From Aromatoleum petrolei (GTDB taxonomy: Bacteria; Pseudomonadota; Gammaproteobacteria; Burkholderiales; Rhodocyclaceae), in NCBI RefSeq assembly GCF_017894385.1, contig NZ_CP059560.1, forward strand, positions 3,100,001-3,164,000: DNA of 64,000 nucleotides, written 5' to 3'. Positions 52,936 to 61,561 of this stretch are shown here, in pieces (positions within the stretch are counted from its first letter, which is position 1; each line of letters starts with the position of its first letter). A program made the translations under genes and the position numbers. Under the pieces are notes generated by a model that had not been told where the DNA came from, searched no databases, and worked only from the letters and a program-made list of their open reading frames with translations.

Positions 52936-53583
52936 TCACAGCGGCGCCCAGGTGCGCAGGATGATGTCGCGGATGAGGGTGAGGCGGGCGTGGAAGAAGT
53001 GGTCCGCGCCGGGCACGACGACGACGGGCAGGTTCTGCGGTCGGGCCCAGTCAAGCACGTTGGCGAGCGGGACGGTGTCGTCCTCCTCGCCGTGAATCAC
53101 TAGCGTGTCCTTCGGCACCGGGCCGGTGGTGTAGCTGCGCGCGCCGCTCACGTCGCCGGCGGCGGTGCCGACGAGCACGATGCGGTGGGCGGGCGTCATG
53201 CCGTCGGCGAGCCGCGCGGCGACGCGCGTCTGCACGTGGGCGCCGAAGGAGAAGCCGCCCAGCGCCAGCGGCAGCGTGCCCCAGCGCGACTGCATCCACG
53301 CGATCACCGAGAGCATGTCCTCGGTCTCGGCATTGCCGTGGTCGTGCGCGCCCTCGCTCTTGCCGACGCCGCGGAAGTTCGGGCGCACCACCGCGTAGCC
53401 CAGCTCGCGCAGCGTGCGCGCGAGCGTGTGCACGATCTTGTTGGTGTTGGTGCCGCCGAAAAGCGGATGCGGGTGGCACACCAGCGCGATGCCGCGCACC
53501 GTGTCGGGGGTGTCGATCAGCGCGTCGATCGCGCCGTCGCGTCCGCGCAGCAGGACGCTCTCGGGAGCCTGCGGGCGGGTCAT
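52936..53583 (-). CDS. Alpha/beta hydrolase (COG2945-type)
   Basis: A 215-residue hydrolase of the small COG2945 type. It has the family strings LVCHPHPLFGGTNTNKIVHT, RPNFRGVGKSEG, the nucleophile elbow GGFSFGAHV, and HGEEDDTVPL and PGADHFFHARL with the catalytic Asp and His. Cytoplasmic, substrate unknown. It overlaps the ferredoxin-like gene upstream by four bases, so the two are coupled. Confidence 0.88.
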   Translation of the reverse strand: MTRPQAPESVLLRGRDGAIDALIDTPDTVRGIALVCHPHPLFGGTNTNKIVHTLARTLRELGYAVVRPNFRGVGKSEGAHDHGNAETEDMLSVIAWMQSRWGTLPLALGGFSFGAHVQTRVAARLADGMTPAHRIVLVGTAAGDVSGARSYTTGPVPKDTLVIHGEEDDTVPLANVLDWARPQNLPVVVVPGADHFFHARLTLIRDIILRTWAPL

Positions 53584-53900
53584 GGATTGTCGGAAAGGCG
53601 CAGGCGCTCGACGATGCGGCCGTGCACGAGATGCTCGTTGATGATCTCGTCGACGTCGTCCTTGTCGATGTAGGTGTACCAGACGTTGTCCGGATACACG
53701 ACCAGTACCGGGCCCTCATCGCAGCGGTCGAGGCAGCCGGCCTTATTGATGCGGATCTTGCCGCGGCCCTTGAGCCCCAGCTCGGCGATGCGGTCCTTGG
53801 CGTAGGTCTGCATCGCCGTCGCCTTGTGGTCATTGCAGCAGGTGTTGCCGGGTTCTCGCTGGTTGCAGCAGAAGAACACGTGGTGCTTGAAATAGCTCAT
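53580..53900 (-). CDS. Thioredoxin-like [2Fe-2S] ferredoxin
   Basis: A 106-residue thioredoxin-fold ferredoxin related to the Azotobacter FeSII-type and NuoE-like proteins. Conserved strings are HVFFCCNQR, the cluster region INKAGCLDRCDEGPVLVVYP with two Cys, and VWYTYIDKDDVDEIINEHL. The cluster is expected to use Cys in the N-terminal CC pair plus the GCLDRC cysteines. It is the first gene of a likely operon with the hydrolase, GST and ABC genes. Electron-transfer partner unknown. Confidence 0.88.
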   Translation of the reverse strand: MSYFKHHVFFCCNQREPGNTCCNDHKATAMQTYAKDRIAELGLKGRGKIRINKAGCLDRCDEGPVLVVYPDNVWYTYIDKDDVDEIINEHLVHGRIVERLRLSDNP

Positions 53901-53972
53901 CAGGGACTCCGGGAGGTGGCGAAGGCGGCGCCGGGCCGCTCCGCAATGCGAGCGATTATAGCCGCGGGCCGC

Positions 53973-55052
53973 TCAATGCCGCGTGAGATGCTCCCCGCGC
54001 CACAGGCCGACCGCCGACAGGTAGGCGAGCGCGAGGAAGGGCCACAGGTTGGCGCTGAGTTCGGTGAGCCCGTGGAAGTTGAGGAAGTTGCCCTGGCCGA
54101 GCATGCGGTGGCCCACCTCGAAGTACGGGTTCTCGGGCAGCAGGTTGGTGAGGCTGGTGGCTGCCAGCAGCGCGACGCCGGCCAGTGCATGCTGCAGCAC
54201 GCTCGCGAGCAGCAGCGTCGCCGCGAGCAGGGGCAGGCCCAGCAGCAGGCCCTGGCGCGTGCCCGGCGTGAGCCACAGCAGTGCTTCGCCAGGGAGGTAG
54301 AAGGATGCCGTTGCGACCGATTTGGCGCCGATGCCCAGCAGCAGGAGCAGCGCGATCGGCCACGGCGAGGCGCTGCGCATCATGCAGCGTGCGAACAGGC
54401 CCACGCCGAGGGTCGTGACTGCGACCTGCACGGTTTCGAGCAGGATGTAACGCTCCGGCTCGAAACGGAGCGGCGTGGGCAGGCCCAGCAGCTGGCGCAG
54501 GTCGCCACTACCGAAGAGCACGCGGTCGGGAGTGAACTGCGCGAGCAGCCACAGGCCCAGCAGGATCAGCCCGAAGTCGCCGATGTGCCCCGGAATGATG
54601 CATGCCGAGCGCCAGCGGTGGAGCCAGCCGCTCTGGTCGAACAGCGGATGGCCCCAGCGTGCGCCGGCCAGTGCCCCGATGAGGGCGCCGGTGATGTTGC
54701 AGGCGAGATCGACGTTCGACGGCACGCGCGTGGGGAGGAAGTTCTGCGTCACTTCCATGGCGAAGGACAGCAGCGCGGCGACCAGCGTCGAAATCGCGAC
54801 GCCCGCGCCGCGCCCGAGTCGTTGCGGCAGGGCCGGCGCGAGGACGAAGCCGAAGGGGAGGAAGCCGAGCACGTTGAGGACGATGTCGGCGCTGCGGTAG
54901 TACTTGGGCCAGGGGGCGGCGAGGAAGTCCAGTAGCGGCAGGCCGGTCGGCCGCCAGCCGGTCAGCGGATGCAGGCAGGCGTAGACGATCAGCAGTCCGT
55001 AGGCGACGGCGATATGGCGCGGCAGGGATGAAACGGCACGCGCATGGGGCAT
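53973..55052 (-). CDS. VanZ-family membrane protein
   Basis: A 359-residue polytopic membrane protein with about nine to ten helices and a VanZ-like half at the N-terminus (ADIVLNVLGFLPFGFVLAPA, SFAMEVTQNFLPTRVPSNVD, with LACNITGALIGALAG). VanZ proteins confer low-level teicoplanin resistance in Gram-positives, but most Gram-negative members are uncharacterised. The C-terminal half is extra membrane sequence. It stands alone, with a REP-like hairpin upstream. Confidence 0.85.
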   Translation of the reverse strand: MPHARAVSSLPRHIAVAYGLLIVYACLHPLTGWRPTGLPLLDFLAAPWPKYYRSADIVLNVLGFLPFGFVLAPALPQRLGRGAGVAISTLVAALLSFAMEVTQNFLPTRVPSNVDLACNITGALIGALAGARWGHPLFDQSGWLHRWRSACIIPGHIGDFGLILLGLWLLAQFTPDRVLFGSGDLRQLLGLPTPLRFEPERYILLETVQVAVTTLGVGLFARCMMRSASPWPIALLLLLGIGAKSVATASFYLPGEALLWLTPGTRQGLLLGLPLLAATLLLASVLQHALAGVALLAATSLTNLLPENPYFEVGHRMLGQGNFLNFHGLTELSANLWPFLALAYLSAVGLWRGEHLTRH

Positions 55053-55132
55053 CGGCGGACTGGGGGCTGGAGTCGAGGAGCCTCGATTCTAGCGCGGATG
55101 TCGGGCGGATGAGCCCGGCCGGGAAGCAGCCT

Positions 55133-55160
55133 TGTGGGAGCGGCTGAAGCCGCTCCCACA
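55133..55160. repeat. REP-like perfect hairpin
   Basis: Perfect 13-base arms (55133-55145 and 55148-55160; TGTGGGAGCGGCT with AGCCGCTCCCACA) around a 2-base loop, in the 128-base gap between vanZ and ubiT. This sequence type is widespread in proteobacterial genomes as a REP element. It could also terminate the ubi transcript. Confidence 0.8.
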
Positions 55161-55180
55161 GGATTGTGTGTGCAGACTGC

Positions 55181-55684
55181 TCAGTGCACGCCGAGCGATT
55201 GCTGCGAGCGGTTGCGCGTGAGCGGGTTCAGGCGGCGCAGCACGCTGGAGGGGGCGTATTCCGCGTGGAGCGCGTCCCAGTCGACGGCGTCGAGCGTGTT
55301 CTTCACCAGCAGGCCGAGGTCGGTTGCGCCTTCCATCAGCAGGCGGCGGCCGAAGAACAGCGTGTCGGGGTCTTCCTCGCGCAGCGCCAGCGCGATGTAG
55401 TCGCGTACGTTGGCGGTCAGCGTGAGGTCGGGCTCGCCGCCGCTCGCCAGCGGCACGAAGCCGCGCGGGCCGAGGGTGAAGTCGAGCGTCAGGCCGGCGT
55501 CGCGCACGCGCATGCGCAGGTGGCGGCCGGTCAGCGGCTCGAGGTCTTCGCGCGACAGCACGCGGCCGAGCGCGAGGTTGAGCGCGGTGGTCAGCGCGAG
55601 GGTCGGCGGGCGCTGCGGCAGGTACGACGCGATGCGCGCCAGCGGCGCGGGAAGCGTGAAGGCCGGGATGCGGAAGCTGCTCAT
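55181..55684 (-). CDS. ubiT: UbiT, SCP2-domain factor of anaerobic ubiquinone synthesis
   Basis: A 167-residue protein with an SCP2 lipid-carrier fold. The start at 55684 (MSSFRIPAFTLPAPLARIAS) is typical, and internal strings are LALTTALNLALGRVL, DLTLTANVRDYIALALREED and DTLFFGRRLLMEGATDLGLL. UbiT is the SCP2 protein of the O2-independent ubiquinone pathway with UbiU and UbiV, likely carrying the prenylated intermediates. Adjacent to ubiV with a 25-base gap. Confidence 0.93.
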   Translation of the reverse strand: MSSFRIPAFTLPAPLARIASYLPQRPPTLALTTALNLALGRVLSREDLEPLTGRHLRMRVRDAGLTLDFTLGPRGFVPLASGGEPDLTLTANVRDYIALALREEDPDTLFFGRRLLMEGATDLGLLVKNTLDAVDWDALHAEYAPSSVLRRLNPLTRNRSQQSLGVH

Positions 55685-55709
55685 CGGATGTGACTCCAGG
55701 AAAACGAAA

Positions 55710-56606
55710 TCAGGCGGAGACGTACTGTTCGACGCCGGGCCGGCCGTGCCAGAAGCCATTGCACGGCGCTTCGACCATCAGCGCCTTGCTCTGGTCGAAG
55801 GCGCCCTGCGGCGAGAGCTTGCCGGCGATCGCGTCGCGGAAGAGTTCGAGCACGCGCACGGTGTCGTCGCCTTGCGGGCTCACACGCAGTACCTGCGCCG
55901 TCTCGCGCAGCTTGGGCAGGTCGCCGAGCAGGTTGTGCACCCGCGCCGACTGCGTCTGCACGCCGTTGAGTGTCAGGAAGGGCTCGCCTTCGCGGGTGCG
56001 CAGCACCAGGCCGTCCTTCATGCCCAGGCATTTGAACTCGCAGGTGTCCTTCTGCAGGTTGAAGTGGCGGGCGGTGAAGCAGCGCGCCGAGTGCGCGAGC
56101 GGCAGGCGACCCCACGCGAGGACTTCGGTCTCGATCGCGGGGGCGCCGGAGGCGAGCAGTTCGGCGAGCACGGCGCCCGACATCTCGGGTGGCGCCATCC
56201 AGCGCGTCGCGCCCGCTTCGGCCATCATCGACAGCGTGTGCGGATTGAAGACGTTGAGCGTCGGGCCGGCGATCCAGTCGCGGCGGCCGGCCTTGGTCAG
56301 CAGCTGCACGGCCGACATGTCGTTGGCTTCGACGCGGAACTCGTCCTGCGCGACGATGCGGCGCAGGGCCTTGAGGTCGGATTCGGACTCGATCAGCGAC
56401 TGCGAGGACAGCACGGCTTCCTTGCCGGCAGCCTTGAGCATGGTCGCGACTTCGAGCCAGTCTTCGGCGCGCAGTTCGTGGCGGCGCGAGCACACCGTCT
56501 CGCCGACATACACGATGTCGGCAGGGCTTTGCGCGATCTGCGCGTAGAATTCGAGTGTTTCCTGGCGCGACCAGTAGTAGAGCAGGGGACCCAGAGCGAT
56601 TTTCAT
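55710..56606 (-). CDS. ubiV: UbiV, O2-independent ubiquinone hydroxylase subunit
   Basis: A 298-residue peptidase-U32-family protein. The start at 56606 ([20 protein letters not shown]) has the family form. The four Cys expected to bind a [4Fe-4S] cluster are visible: Cys39 (ETVCSRRHE), the Cys of ARCFTARHF, and CEFKC downstream. With UbiU it hydroxylates ubiquinone precursors without O2. It lies between ubiU (8 bases upstream) and ubiT, one operon under an FNR-type site. Confidence 0.95.
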   Translation of the reverse strand: MKIALGPLLYYWSRQETLEFYAQIAQSPADIVYVGETVCSRRHELRAEDWLEVATMLKAAGKEAVLSSQSLIESESDLKALRRIVAQDEFRVEANDMSAVQLLTKAGRRDWIAGPTLNVFNPHTLSMMAEAGATRWMAPPEMSGAVLAELLASGAPAIETEVLAWGRLPLAHSARCFTARHFNLQKDTCEFKCLGMKDGLVLRTREGEPFLTLNGVQTQSARVHNLLGDLPKLRETAQVLRVSPQGDDTVRVLELFRDAIAGKLSPQGAFDQSKALMVEAPCNGFWHGRPGVEQYVSA

Positions 56607-56614
56607 GGTGGTGT

Positions 56615-57628
56615 TCACTTCCACGGCCGGTAGTACGCGCCGAGCGTATGGCTGCGGCCTTCGGAAACCTTGTCGAGCTCGGCGATCCACGCCGGCTGCA
56701 CAGCGAAGCTGTCCGCATCACGCATGACCTTGTCGATCGCCTCGCGCCATACGCGCGTGACCTGCGCGACGTAGGCGGGGCTGCGCTGGCGGCCTTCGAT
56801 CTTGATCGCGCGCACGCCGGCGCGGGCGAGCTCGGGTAGCAGTTCCAGCGTGTTGAGGCTGGTCGGCTCCTCGATCGCGTAGTAGGTCTCGCCGTTCACG
56901 TCGAAGCGGCCCTTGCACAGCGTCGGGTAGCCGGCGCGCTCGCCGTCGTCGAAGCGGTCGATGAGGATGCCGTTCAGCCGCGTTTCCATGCCCTTGGGCG
57001 TCTGCTCCCAGCGCACGTGCTTGCCCGGCGAACAGGCGCCGTTGCAGTTGGGCGATTCGCCGGTGGCGTAGGCCGACAGCGCGCAGCGGCCTTCCACCAT
57101 CACGCACAGGCCGCCGAAGCCGAATACTTCGATCTCTACCTGGGTGTTGGCGATGACGTGCTGGACCTGCGGCAGCGACAGCACGCGCGGCAGTACCGCG
57201 CGCTGGATGCCGAAGCGTTCGGCGTAGAAGTTGATCGCCTCGTAGGTGGTGGCGGAGCCCTGCACGGACAGGTGCAGGCGCAGCTGCGGATGCTTCTTCT
57301 GCGCGTAGGCCATCAGGCCGGGGTCGGCGACGATGATCGCGTCGATGCCGAGGTCGGCGGCGCGGTCCACCGCGGCGGTCCAGCCGGACCAGTTGCCGGC
57401 CTGCGGATAGGTATTGAGGGCGACGAGGACCTTGCGCTTGCGGTCGTGGGCGTAGCGCACGCCCTCGGTCATCGCCTTGGCGTCGAAGTTCAGGCCGGTG
57501 AAGTTGCGGGCGTTGGTCGCGTCCTTGAAGCCGAGGTAGACGCAGTCGGCTCCATGGTCGACGGCCGTCTTCAGCGCCGGCAGGCTACCTGCCGGGCAGA
57601 CGAGTTCGATTTTCGTATTGGAGGTCAT
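56615..57628 (-). CDS. ubiU: UbiU, O2-independent ubiquinone hydroxylase subunit
   Basis: A 337-residue U32-family protein. The start at 57628 ([20 protein letters not shown]) is the family start; an ATG 11 codons upstream is less likely. The cluster cysteines are seen in [20 protein letters not shown] and [15 protein letters not shown]. UbiU and UbiV form a heterodimer with two [4Fe-4S] clusters and work in anaerobic ubiquinone synthesis. First gene of the operon, with an FNR-type box 57 bases before the start. Confidence 0.95.
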   Translation of the reverse strand: MTSNTKIELVCPAGSLPALKTAVDHGADCVYLGFKDATNARNFTGLNFDAKAMTEGVRYAHDRKRKVLVALNTYPQAGNWSGWTAAVDRAADLGIDAIIVADPGLMAYAQKKHPQLRLHLSVQGSATTYEAINFYAERFGIQRAVLPRVLSLPQVQHVIANTQVEIEVFGFGGLCVMVEGRCALSAYATGESPNCNGACSPGKHVRWEQTPKGMETRLNGILIDRFDDGERAGYPTLCKGRFDVNGETYYAIEEPTSLNTLELLPELARAGVRAIKIEGRQRSPAYVAQVTRVWREAIDKVMRDADSFAVQPAWIAELDKVSEGRSHTLGAYYRPWK

Positions 57629-57684
57629 GGCGGGGGCTGGGGAAAAAAGCTCCGCAACCATAGTGCGGCAGCGTGCGGCCCGCG

Positions 57685-57698
57685 TTGACGGGAATCAA
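57685..57698. promoter_or_regulatory. FNR/DNR-type box upstream of ubiU
   Basis: TTGAC-GGGA-ATCAA at 57685-57698 differs from the FNR consensus TTGAT-N4-ATCAA at one position. It lies 57 bases before the ubiU start, the usual distance for an activating site, and suits an operon needed only without oxygen. Confidence 0.75.
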
Positions 57699-57748
57699 GG
57701 GGTGTGCGGTCGGCGCGACAAATGGCCGCGGCTGCCGTTTGCCTGCAG

Positions 57749-57810
57749 CCGTTCGGGCTGAACCTGTCGAAGGGCAATTCGGAGGGCTTCGACAGGCTCG
57801 GCCCGAACGG
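57749..57810. repeat. Large imperfect palindrome of a dispersed repeat family
   Basis: Arms 57749-57772 and 57787-57810 match inverted at 22 of 24 positions around a 14-base loop. The core CTTCGACAGGCT...CCCGAACGG is a dispersed element known from many proteobacteria. A partial copy is at 20551-20577. It lies between the ubiU promoter and the tupA stop and could terminate tupA. Confidence 0.75.
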
Positions 57811-57833
57811 TACTAGGCGAGCGCGCGAAGGGC

Positions 57834-58655
57834 TTACTTCGCGGCGTTGGGGAAGAAGAGCTGTTCGCCGCCGATCTTGTAGTCGGCGATGGCCGTCTGG
57901 CCGGCCGGCGAGACGATCCAGTCGATGAACTGCTGGCCCATTTCGCGCTTCACGTGCGGATGCTTGGCCGGGTTCACGAGGATCACGCCGTACTGGTTGA
58001 ACAGGCGCTTGTCGCCCTCGACGGCGATCGTCAGGTCCTGGCGGTTCTTGAACGACAGCCACGTGCCGCGGTCGGCGAGGATGTAGGCGCCGAGCGAGGC
58101 GGCCATGTTGAGCGCGGGGCCCATGCCGGAGCCCGAGTCGCGGTACCACGGGCCCTTCGCCTGCTCGAGGTCGATGCCCGCGAGCTTCCACAGGCGCAGC
58201 TCGGCCGCGTGGGTGCCGCTCTTGTCGCCGCGCGACACGAAGGGCGCCTTCGTCGCCTCGACCTTCTTCAGCGCCTCGACGATGTCGCGCCCGCCGGCGA
58301 CCTTGGCCGGATCGGCCTTGGGGCCGACGAGGATGAAGTCGTTGTACATCACTTCCTTGCGCTCGACGCCGAAGCCGTCGGCGACGAATTTCTCCTCGGC
58401 GACGCGGTCATGCACGAATACCACGTCGGCGTCGCCGCGGCGCGCGGTGTCGAGTGCCTGGCCGGTGCCCAGCGCGACGACGCGCACCTGGACGCCGGAC
58501 TGCTGCTCGAAGCGCGGCAGCAGGTGGCCGAAGAGGCCGGACTGTTCGGTGGAGGTCGTCGACGCGACGGTGATGAACTTGTCCTCGGCGTGGGCGCCGG
58601 CGATGCCCAGAAGACAGGCGCAGGCGAGCAGCAGGGGGCGGAACAGACTGGCCAT
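57834..58655 (-). CDS. tupA: Tungstate-type ABC transporter substrate-binding protein
   Basis: A 273-residue periplasmic oxyanion-binding protein. It has a signal peptide cut near GAHA-ED (residues 20-24), then the TupA strings ITVASTTSTEQSGLFGHLLP, ALGTGQALDTARRGDADVVF, and FVSRGDKSGTHAAELRLWK. The start at 58655 is set by GGAGAC and the signal peptide. TupA binds tungstate (or molybdate) and hands it to TupB/TupC, but no permease or ATPase gene follows: the next gene is the ubi operon. A ModE-like regulator is divergent. Tungsten versus molybdenum cannot be told from sequence. Confidence 0.88.
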   Translation of the reverse strand: MASLFRPLLLACACLLGIAGAHAEDKFITVASTTSTEQSGLFGHLLPRFEQQSGVQVRVVALGTGQALDTARRGDADVVFVHDRVAEEKFVADGFGVERKEVMYNDFILVGPKADPAKVAGGRDIVEALKKVEATKAPFVSRGDKSGTHAAELRLWKLAGIDLEQAKGPWYRDSGSGMGPALNMAASLGAYILADRGTWLSFKNRQDLTIAVEGDKRLFNQYGVILVNPAKHPHVKREMGQQFIDWIVSPAGQTAIADYKIGGEQLFFPNAAK

Positions 58656-58743
58656 GAAGGGTCTCCGTGGTGTGTTGGTTCGTGCTCGTTGTATCAAAAC
58701 CTGCGTGGAGCCGCCCGGACTGTGTCGGGTATGTCATGGCAAC

Positions 58744-58762
58744 ATATGCATAGATGTGCATA
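58744..58762. promoter_or_regulatory. Direct repeat ATATGCATA/ATGTGCATA, candidate operator
   Basis: ATATGCATA (58744-58752) and ATGTGCATA (58754-58762) repeat with a 10-base period, in the 290-base gap between divergent tupA and the ModE-like regulator. GTCA (58732-58735) and TGAC (58765-58768) flank it as a dyad. The rest of the gap (58763-58945) shows nothing else. Confidence 0.5.
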
Positions 58763-58945
58763 AGTGACGCAGCGCGGCTGCGCGGCGCGGCGATCTCCAT
58801 GACGCGGGAGTCGCAGCGGATCGGGCTGTGCGCGCCGAGCGCGGCGGCAGAAACATGTGTTGCTTTTTGTCCATGCGCGCCGGCCCGGAAGGGCGCGCGC
58901 AGGGCCGCAGGCGAGGGGGCCGCGATTTTCGGTTAAGCTCGATGC

Positions 58946-60049
58946 ATGGGCGTGACACTCGATTACCGTTTCGTCGCCGGCAGCGAGAATGCGCAGCCGG
59001 GCGGCCCCCTGCAGCTGGGCAATCCGCTGACGGCGATGCTCGACGCGATCCGCTTGCAGGGCTCGATCGCCAAGGCGGCGGAGCAGCTCGGGGTGTCCTA
59101 TCGCCACCTGTGGGGCGAGTTGCGGCGGCACGAGGCGGTCTTCGGTCAGGCGCTGATCGCCGGCGGGCAGGGGCGCGCGGCGCGGCTGTCGGAATTTGGG
59201 GAAAGGCTGCTGTGGGCCGAGAAGCGCGCTCTGGCGCGCCTGCTGCCGCAGGCCGAAAGCCTCGCGGGGGTGCTCGACCGCGAGCTGCTGCTGGCGGTGG
59301 ACCCCGGGCTCGATGTGCTGCGGACCGCCGCGAGCCATGACCTGCTGTTCGGCGGGCTGCGCGACGCCTTGCTGCGCGATGCACGGGTCCTGCTGGACGT
59401 GGAGTACGTCGGCAGCACGCAGGCGTTGCAGCGGCTCAACGCGGGCGGATGCACGCTCGCCGGCATCCACCTGCCGCTCGATGACGAAAGGCTGTGCCGG
59501 CGCGGATCGCTGATCCATGCCGCGATCGGACGCGAGCTGCGCCTGGGCGTGCACAAGCTCGTCCGTTTTGCGCGGCGCGAGCAGGGCCTGATCGTCGCGT
59601 CCGGTAACCCGCGCGGACTGGCGGTGCTCGCGGATCTCGCCCGGACGGACATCGTTTTCGTGAACCGACTGAAGGGTTCGGGCACGCGCCTGGTGTTCGA
59701 CGAGTTGCTGGCGCGGGCGCGCATGTCGCCGGCAGCGATCGCGGGCTATGCGACCGAGGAGCACACGCACCTGTCGGTCGCCGCGCATGTTGCAGCCGGG
59801 AGTGCGGACTGCGGCTTCGGCCTGCGCGCCGCGGCGCAGCGCTTCGGCCTGGATTTCGTGCCGCTGGTGCACGAACAGTATTTTCTCGTGTGCCTCAAGG
59901 ACGGGCTGGAGTCGCCGGGCATGCGTGCGGTGCTCGACGCCCTGCGCAGCGACGCGTTCCGCCGTCTGGCGGAGGCGCAGCCGGGCTACGACGCGACCGG
60001 CGCGGGCGAGATCGTGTCGCTGCGGCGCACGTTGCCCTGGTACAAGTAG
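58946..60049 (+). CDS. ModE-like HTH regulator with substrate-binding-protein domain
   Basis: A 367-residue one-component regulator. The N-terminal ~110 residues are a ModE-type winged helix (NPLTAMLDAIRLQGSIAKAA, EQLGVSYRHLWGELR). The rest is a periplasmic-binding-protein-like fold used in the cytoplasm (LVASGNP-like VASGNPRGL, NRLKGSGTRLVFDELL, GYATEEHTHLSVAAHVAAG). It is divergent from tupA with repeats between, so it probably controls tungstate or molybdate uptake in response to the oxyanion or a cofactor. Ligand inferred from context. Confidence 0.85.
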   Translation: MGVTLDYRFVAGSENAQPGGPLQLGNPLTAMLDAIRLQGSIAKAAEQLGVSYRHLWGELRRHEAVFGQALIAGGQGRAARLSEFGERLLWAEKRALARLLPQAESLAGVLDRELLLAVDPGLDVLRTAASHDLLFGGLRDALLRDARVLLDVEYVGSTQALQRLNAGGCTLAGIHLPLDDERLCRRGSLIHAAIGRELRLGVHKLVRFARREQGLIVASGNPRGLAVLADLARTDIVFVNRLKGSGTRLVFDELLARARMSPAAIAGYATEEHTHLSVAAHVAAGSADCGFGLRAAAQRFGLDFVPLVHEQYFLVCLKDGLESPGMRAVLDALRSDAFRRLAEAQPGYDATGAGEIVSLRRTLPWYK

Positions 60050-60052
60050 CAG

Positions 60053-60397
60053 TCAGTAGAGTTCCGGAAAGCGCTCCAGCCACAGCCAGTCGACGGCGAG
60101 CACGAGTGCGACGAGCAGCGTCCAGGTGGCGAAGATGAAGCAGCCGGCCGCGGGCACGGCGAGGTCGAACTGCTCCAGCGCACCGCCGACGGCCATCGCG
60201 AACACCGTCAGGAAGCTCCATTTGGCGATGAAGCCGGGGAGGTAGCGGCGCATCGCGCGGTTGTGGCGGTAGTTCTGCTGGCGCTCCATGCGGCCGCCGC
60301 GCGTGACGTCGCGGAAGTACTGGAAGGGCCACAGGTAGCGGTAAAGCAGGTAGGGGAAGGATGGCGCCGCGTCGCGCCCGTCGATTTCCGTGCCCAT
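60053..60397 (-). CDS. Small membrane protein next to the hcr/xdhC genes
   Basis: A 114-residue protein of unknown function. The start at 60397 follows AGGGGAGGGG. After a hydrophilic part with Arg-rich helix (GGRMERQQNYRHNRAMRRYL), two membrane segments are seen (about 58-78, WSFLTVFAMAVGGAL, and 85-107, AGCFIFATWTLLVALVLAVD). It is 170 bases downstream of xdhC-like in the same direction and convergent with the ModE-like gene, three bases apart. It could serve electron transfer or substrate uptake for the aromatic pathway; no motif supports either. Confidence 0.65.
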   Translation of the reverse strand: MGTEIDGRDAAPSFPYLLYRYLWPFQYFRDVTRGGRMERQQNYRHNRAMRRYLPGFIAKWSFLTVFAMAVGGALEQFDLAVPAAGCFIFATWTLLVALVLAVDWLWLERFPELY

Positions 60398-60567
60398 GTG
60401 CCCCTCCCCTTGGTCGCGCTGCCGCCGGCGAATGCCTACTTTGATCTCATCCGCGCAAGACGTCACCGTCCCGCGGATGAGAGTTACGCTTTTTGGGCAA
60501 TACGGCAGGACGCGTGCAAGGGGGAGCCCGCGCCGCATGGCTGCGTCCGGGGTCCGCGAGTGCGCGC

Positions 60568-61560
60568 TCAGAGCGCCGGGCAGGCGTCGCCGACCGACGC
60601 GGGGCGCGTGTCGGCGGCGACCAGGGTGACGCCGTTGCGCCGTGCGGTGATGTCGGCGAGGATCGCCAGCGCGATCTCGGGCGGGGTGCGGCTGCCCAGT
60701 GGCAGGCCGACCGGGCCGTGCAGGCGGTCGACGTCGGCGTCCGTGAGGTCGAAGAGCTTGAGCCGCTCGCGTCGCCGTTCGCTGTTGGCGCGCGAGCCGA
60801 TCGCGCCGACGTAGAAGGCGTTGGTATTGAGCGCGTCGATCAGCGCGAGGTCGTCGAGCTTGGGGTCGTGGGTGGCGCCGATGATCACGGTGCGGCGGTC
60901 GGGGCGCATTGCCATCACCGCGTCGTCGGGCATTTCGGTCGTGAGCGCAGCGCCGGCGACGTGCCAGCTGTCGCGGTATTCCTCGCGCGGCTCGCAGATC
61001 GTCACCTGGTAGTCGAGTGCCAGCGCGAATTCGGCGAGATAGCGCGAGAGCTGGCCGGCGCCGATGATCAGCATGCGCCAGCGGGGGCCGAAGGCGGACA
61101 CGAGGGTCTGGCCGTCGAACACGACGGCGCTGTCGGGCACGTCGCCGAGGAGGTCGACGGCGCCGCTCGCGAGGTCGAGGCGGCGCGCGACCATCTCGCC
61201 GTGTTCGATTGCGGCGAGCGTGTCGGCGAGGCGGTTGCCGGCGGCGACCGGCTCCAGCACCAGCTCCAGCTTGCCGCCGCAGGGCAGGCCGAAGCGGCGC
61301 GTCTGCTCGGCGGTGATGCCGTAGGTGACGTGCTCGGGCCGCGCGGGGCGTTCGGTGCGCAGGCGGTCGAGGAGGTCGTCCTCGATGCAGCCGCCGGACA
61401 CGGAACCGACCAGCCGCCCGTCGCCGGCGATCGCGAGCAGCGCGCCCTCGGGGCGCGGCGACGAGCCCCAGGTGCGCACGACGGTGGCGAGCGTGACCGG
61501 CACGCCGGCCTCGCTCCATGCGACGGCCTGGCGCAGCACTTCGAGGTTGACACTGTCCAT
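60568..61560 (-). CDS. XdhC/CoxI-family molybdenum-cofactor maturation factor
   Basis: A 330-residue XdhC/CoxI-family protein. Strings are VVRTWGSSPRPEGALLAIAG, GSVSGGCIEDDLL, a Rossmann segment MLIIGAGQLSRYLAEFAL and FYVGAIGSRANSERRRERL. Family members bind the molybdopterin cofactor, help sulfurate it and insert it into xanthine-oxidase-family enzymes. It starts one base after the hcrB stop, so it probably matures 4-hydroxybenzoyl-CoA reductase. Confidence 0.92.
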   Translation of the reverse strand: MDSVNLEVLRQAVAWSEAGVPVTLATVVRTWGSSPRPEGALLAIAGDGRLVGSVSGGCIEDDLLDRLRTERPARPEHVTYGITAEQTRRFGLPCGGKLELVLEPVAAGNRLADTLAAIEHGEMVARRLDLASGAVDLLGDVPDSAVVFDGQTLVSAFGPRWRMLIIGAGQLSRYLAEFALALDYQVTICEPREEYRDSWHVAGAALTTEMPDDAVMAMRPDRRTVIIGATHDPKLDDLALIDALNTNAFYVGAIGSRANSERRRERLKLFDLTDADVDRLHGPVGLPLGSRTPPEIALAILADITARRNGVTLVAADTRPASVGDACPAL

Positions 61561-61561
61561 G

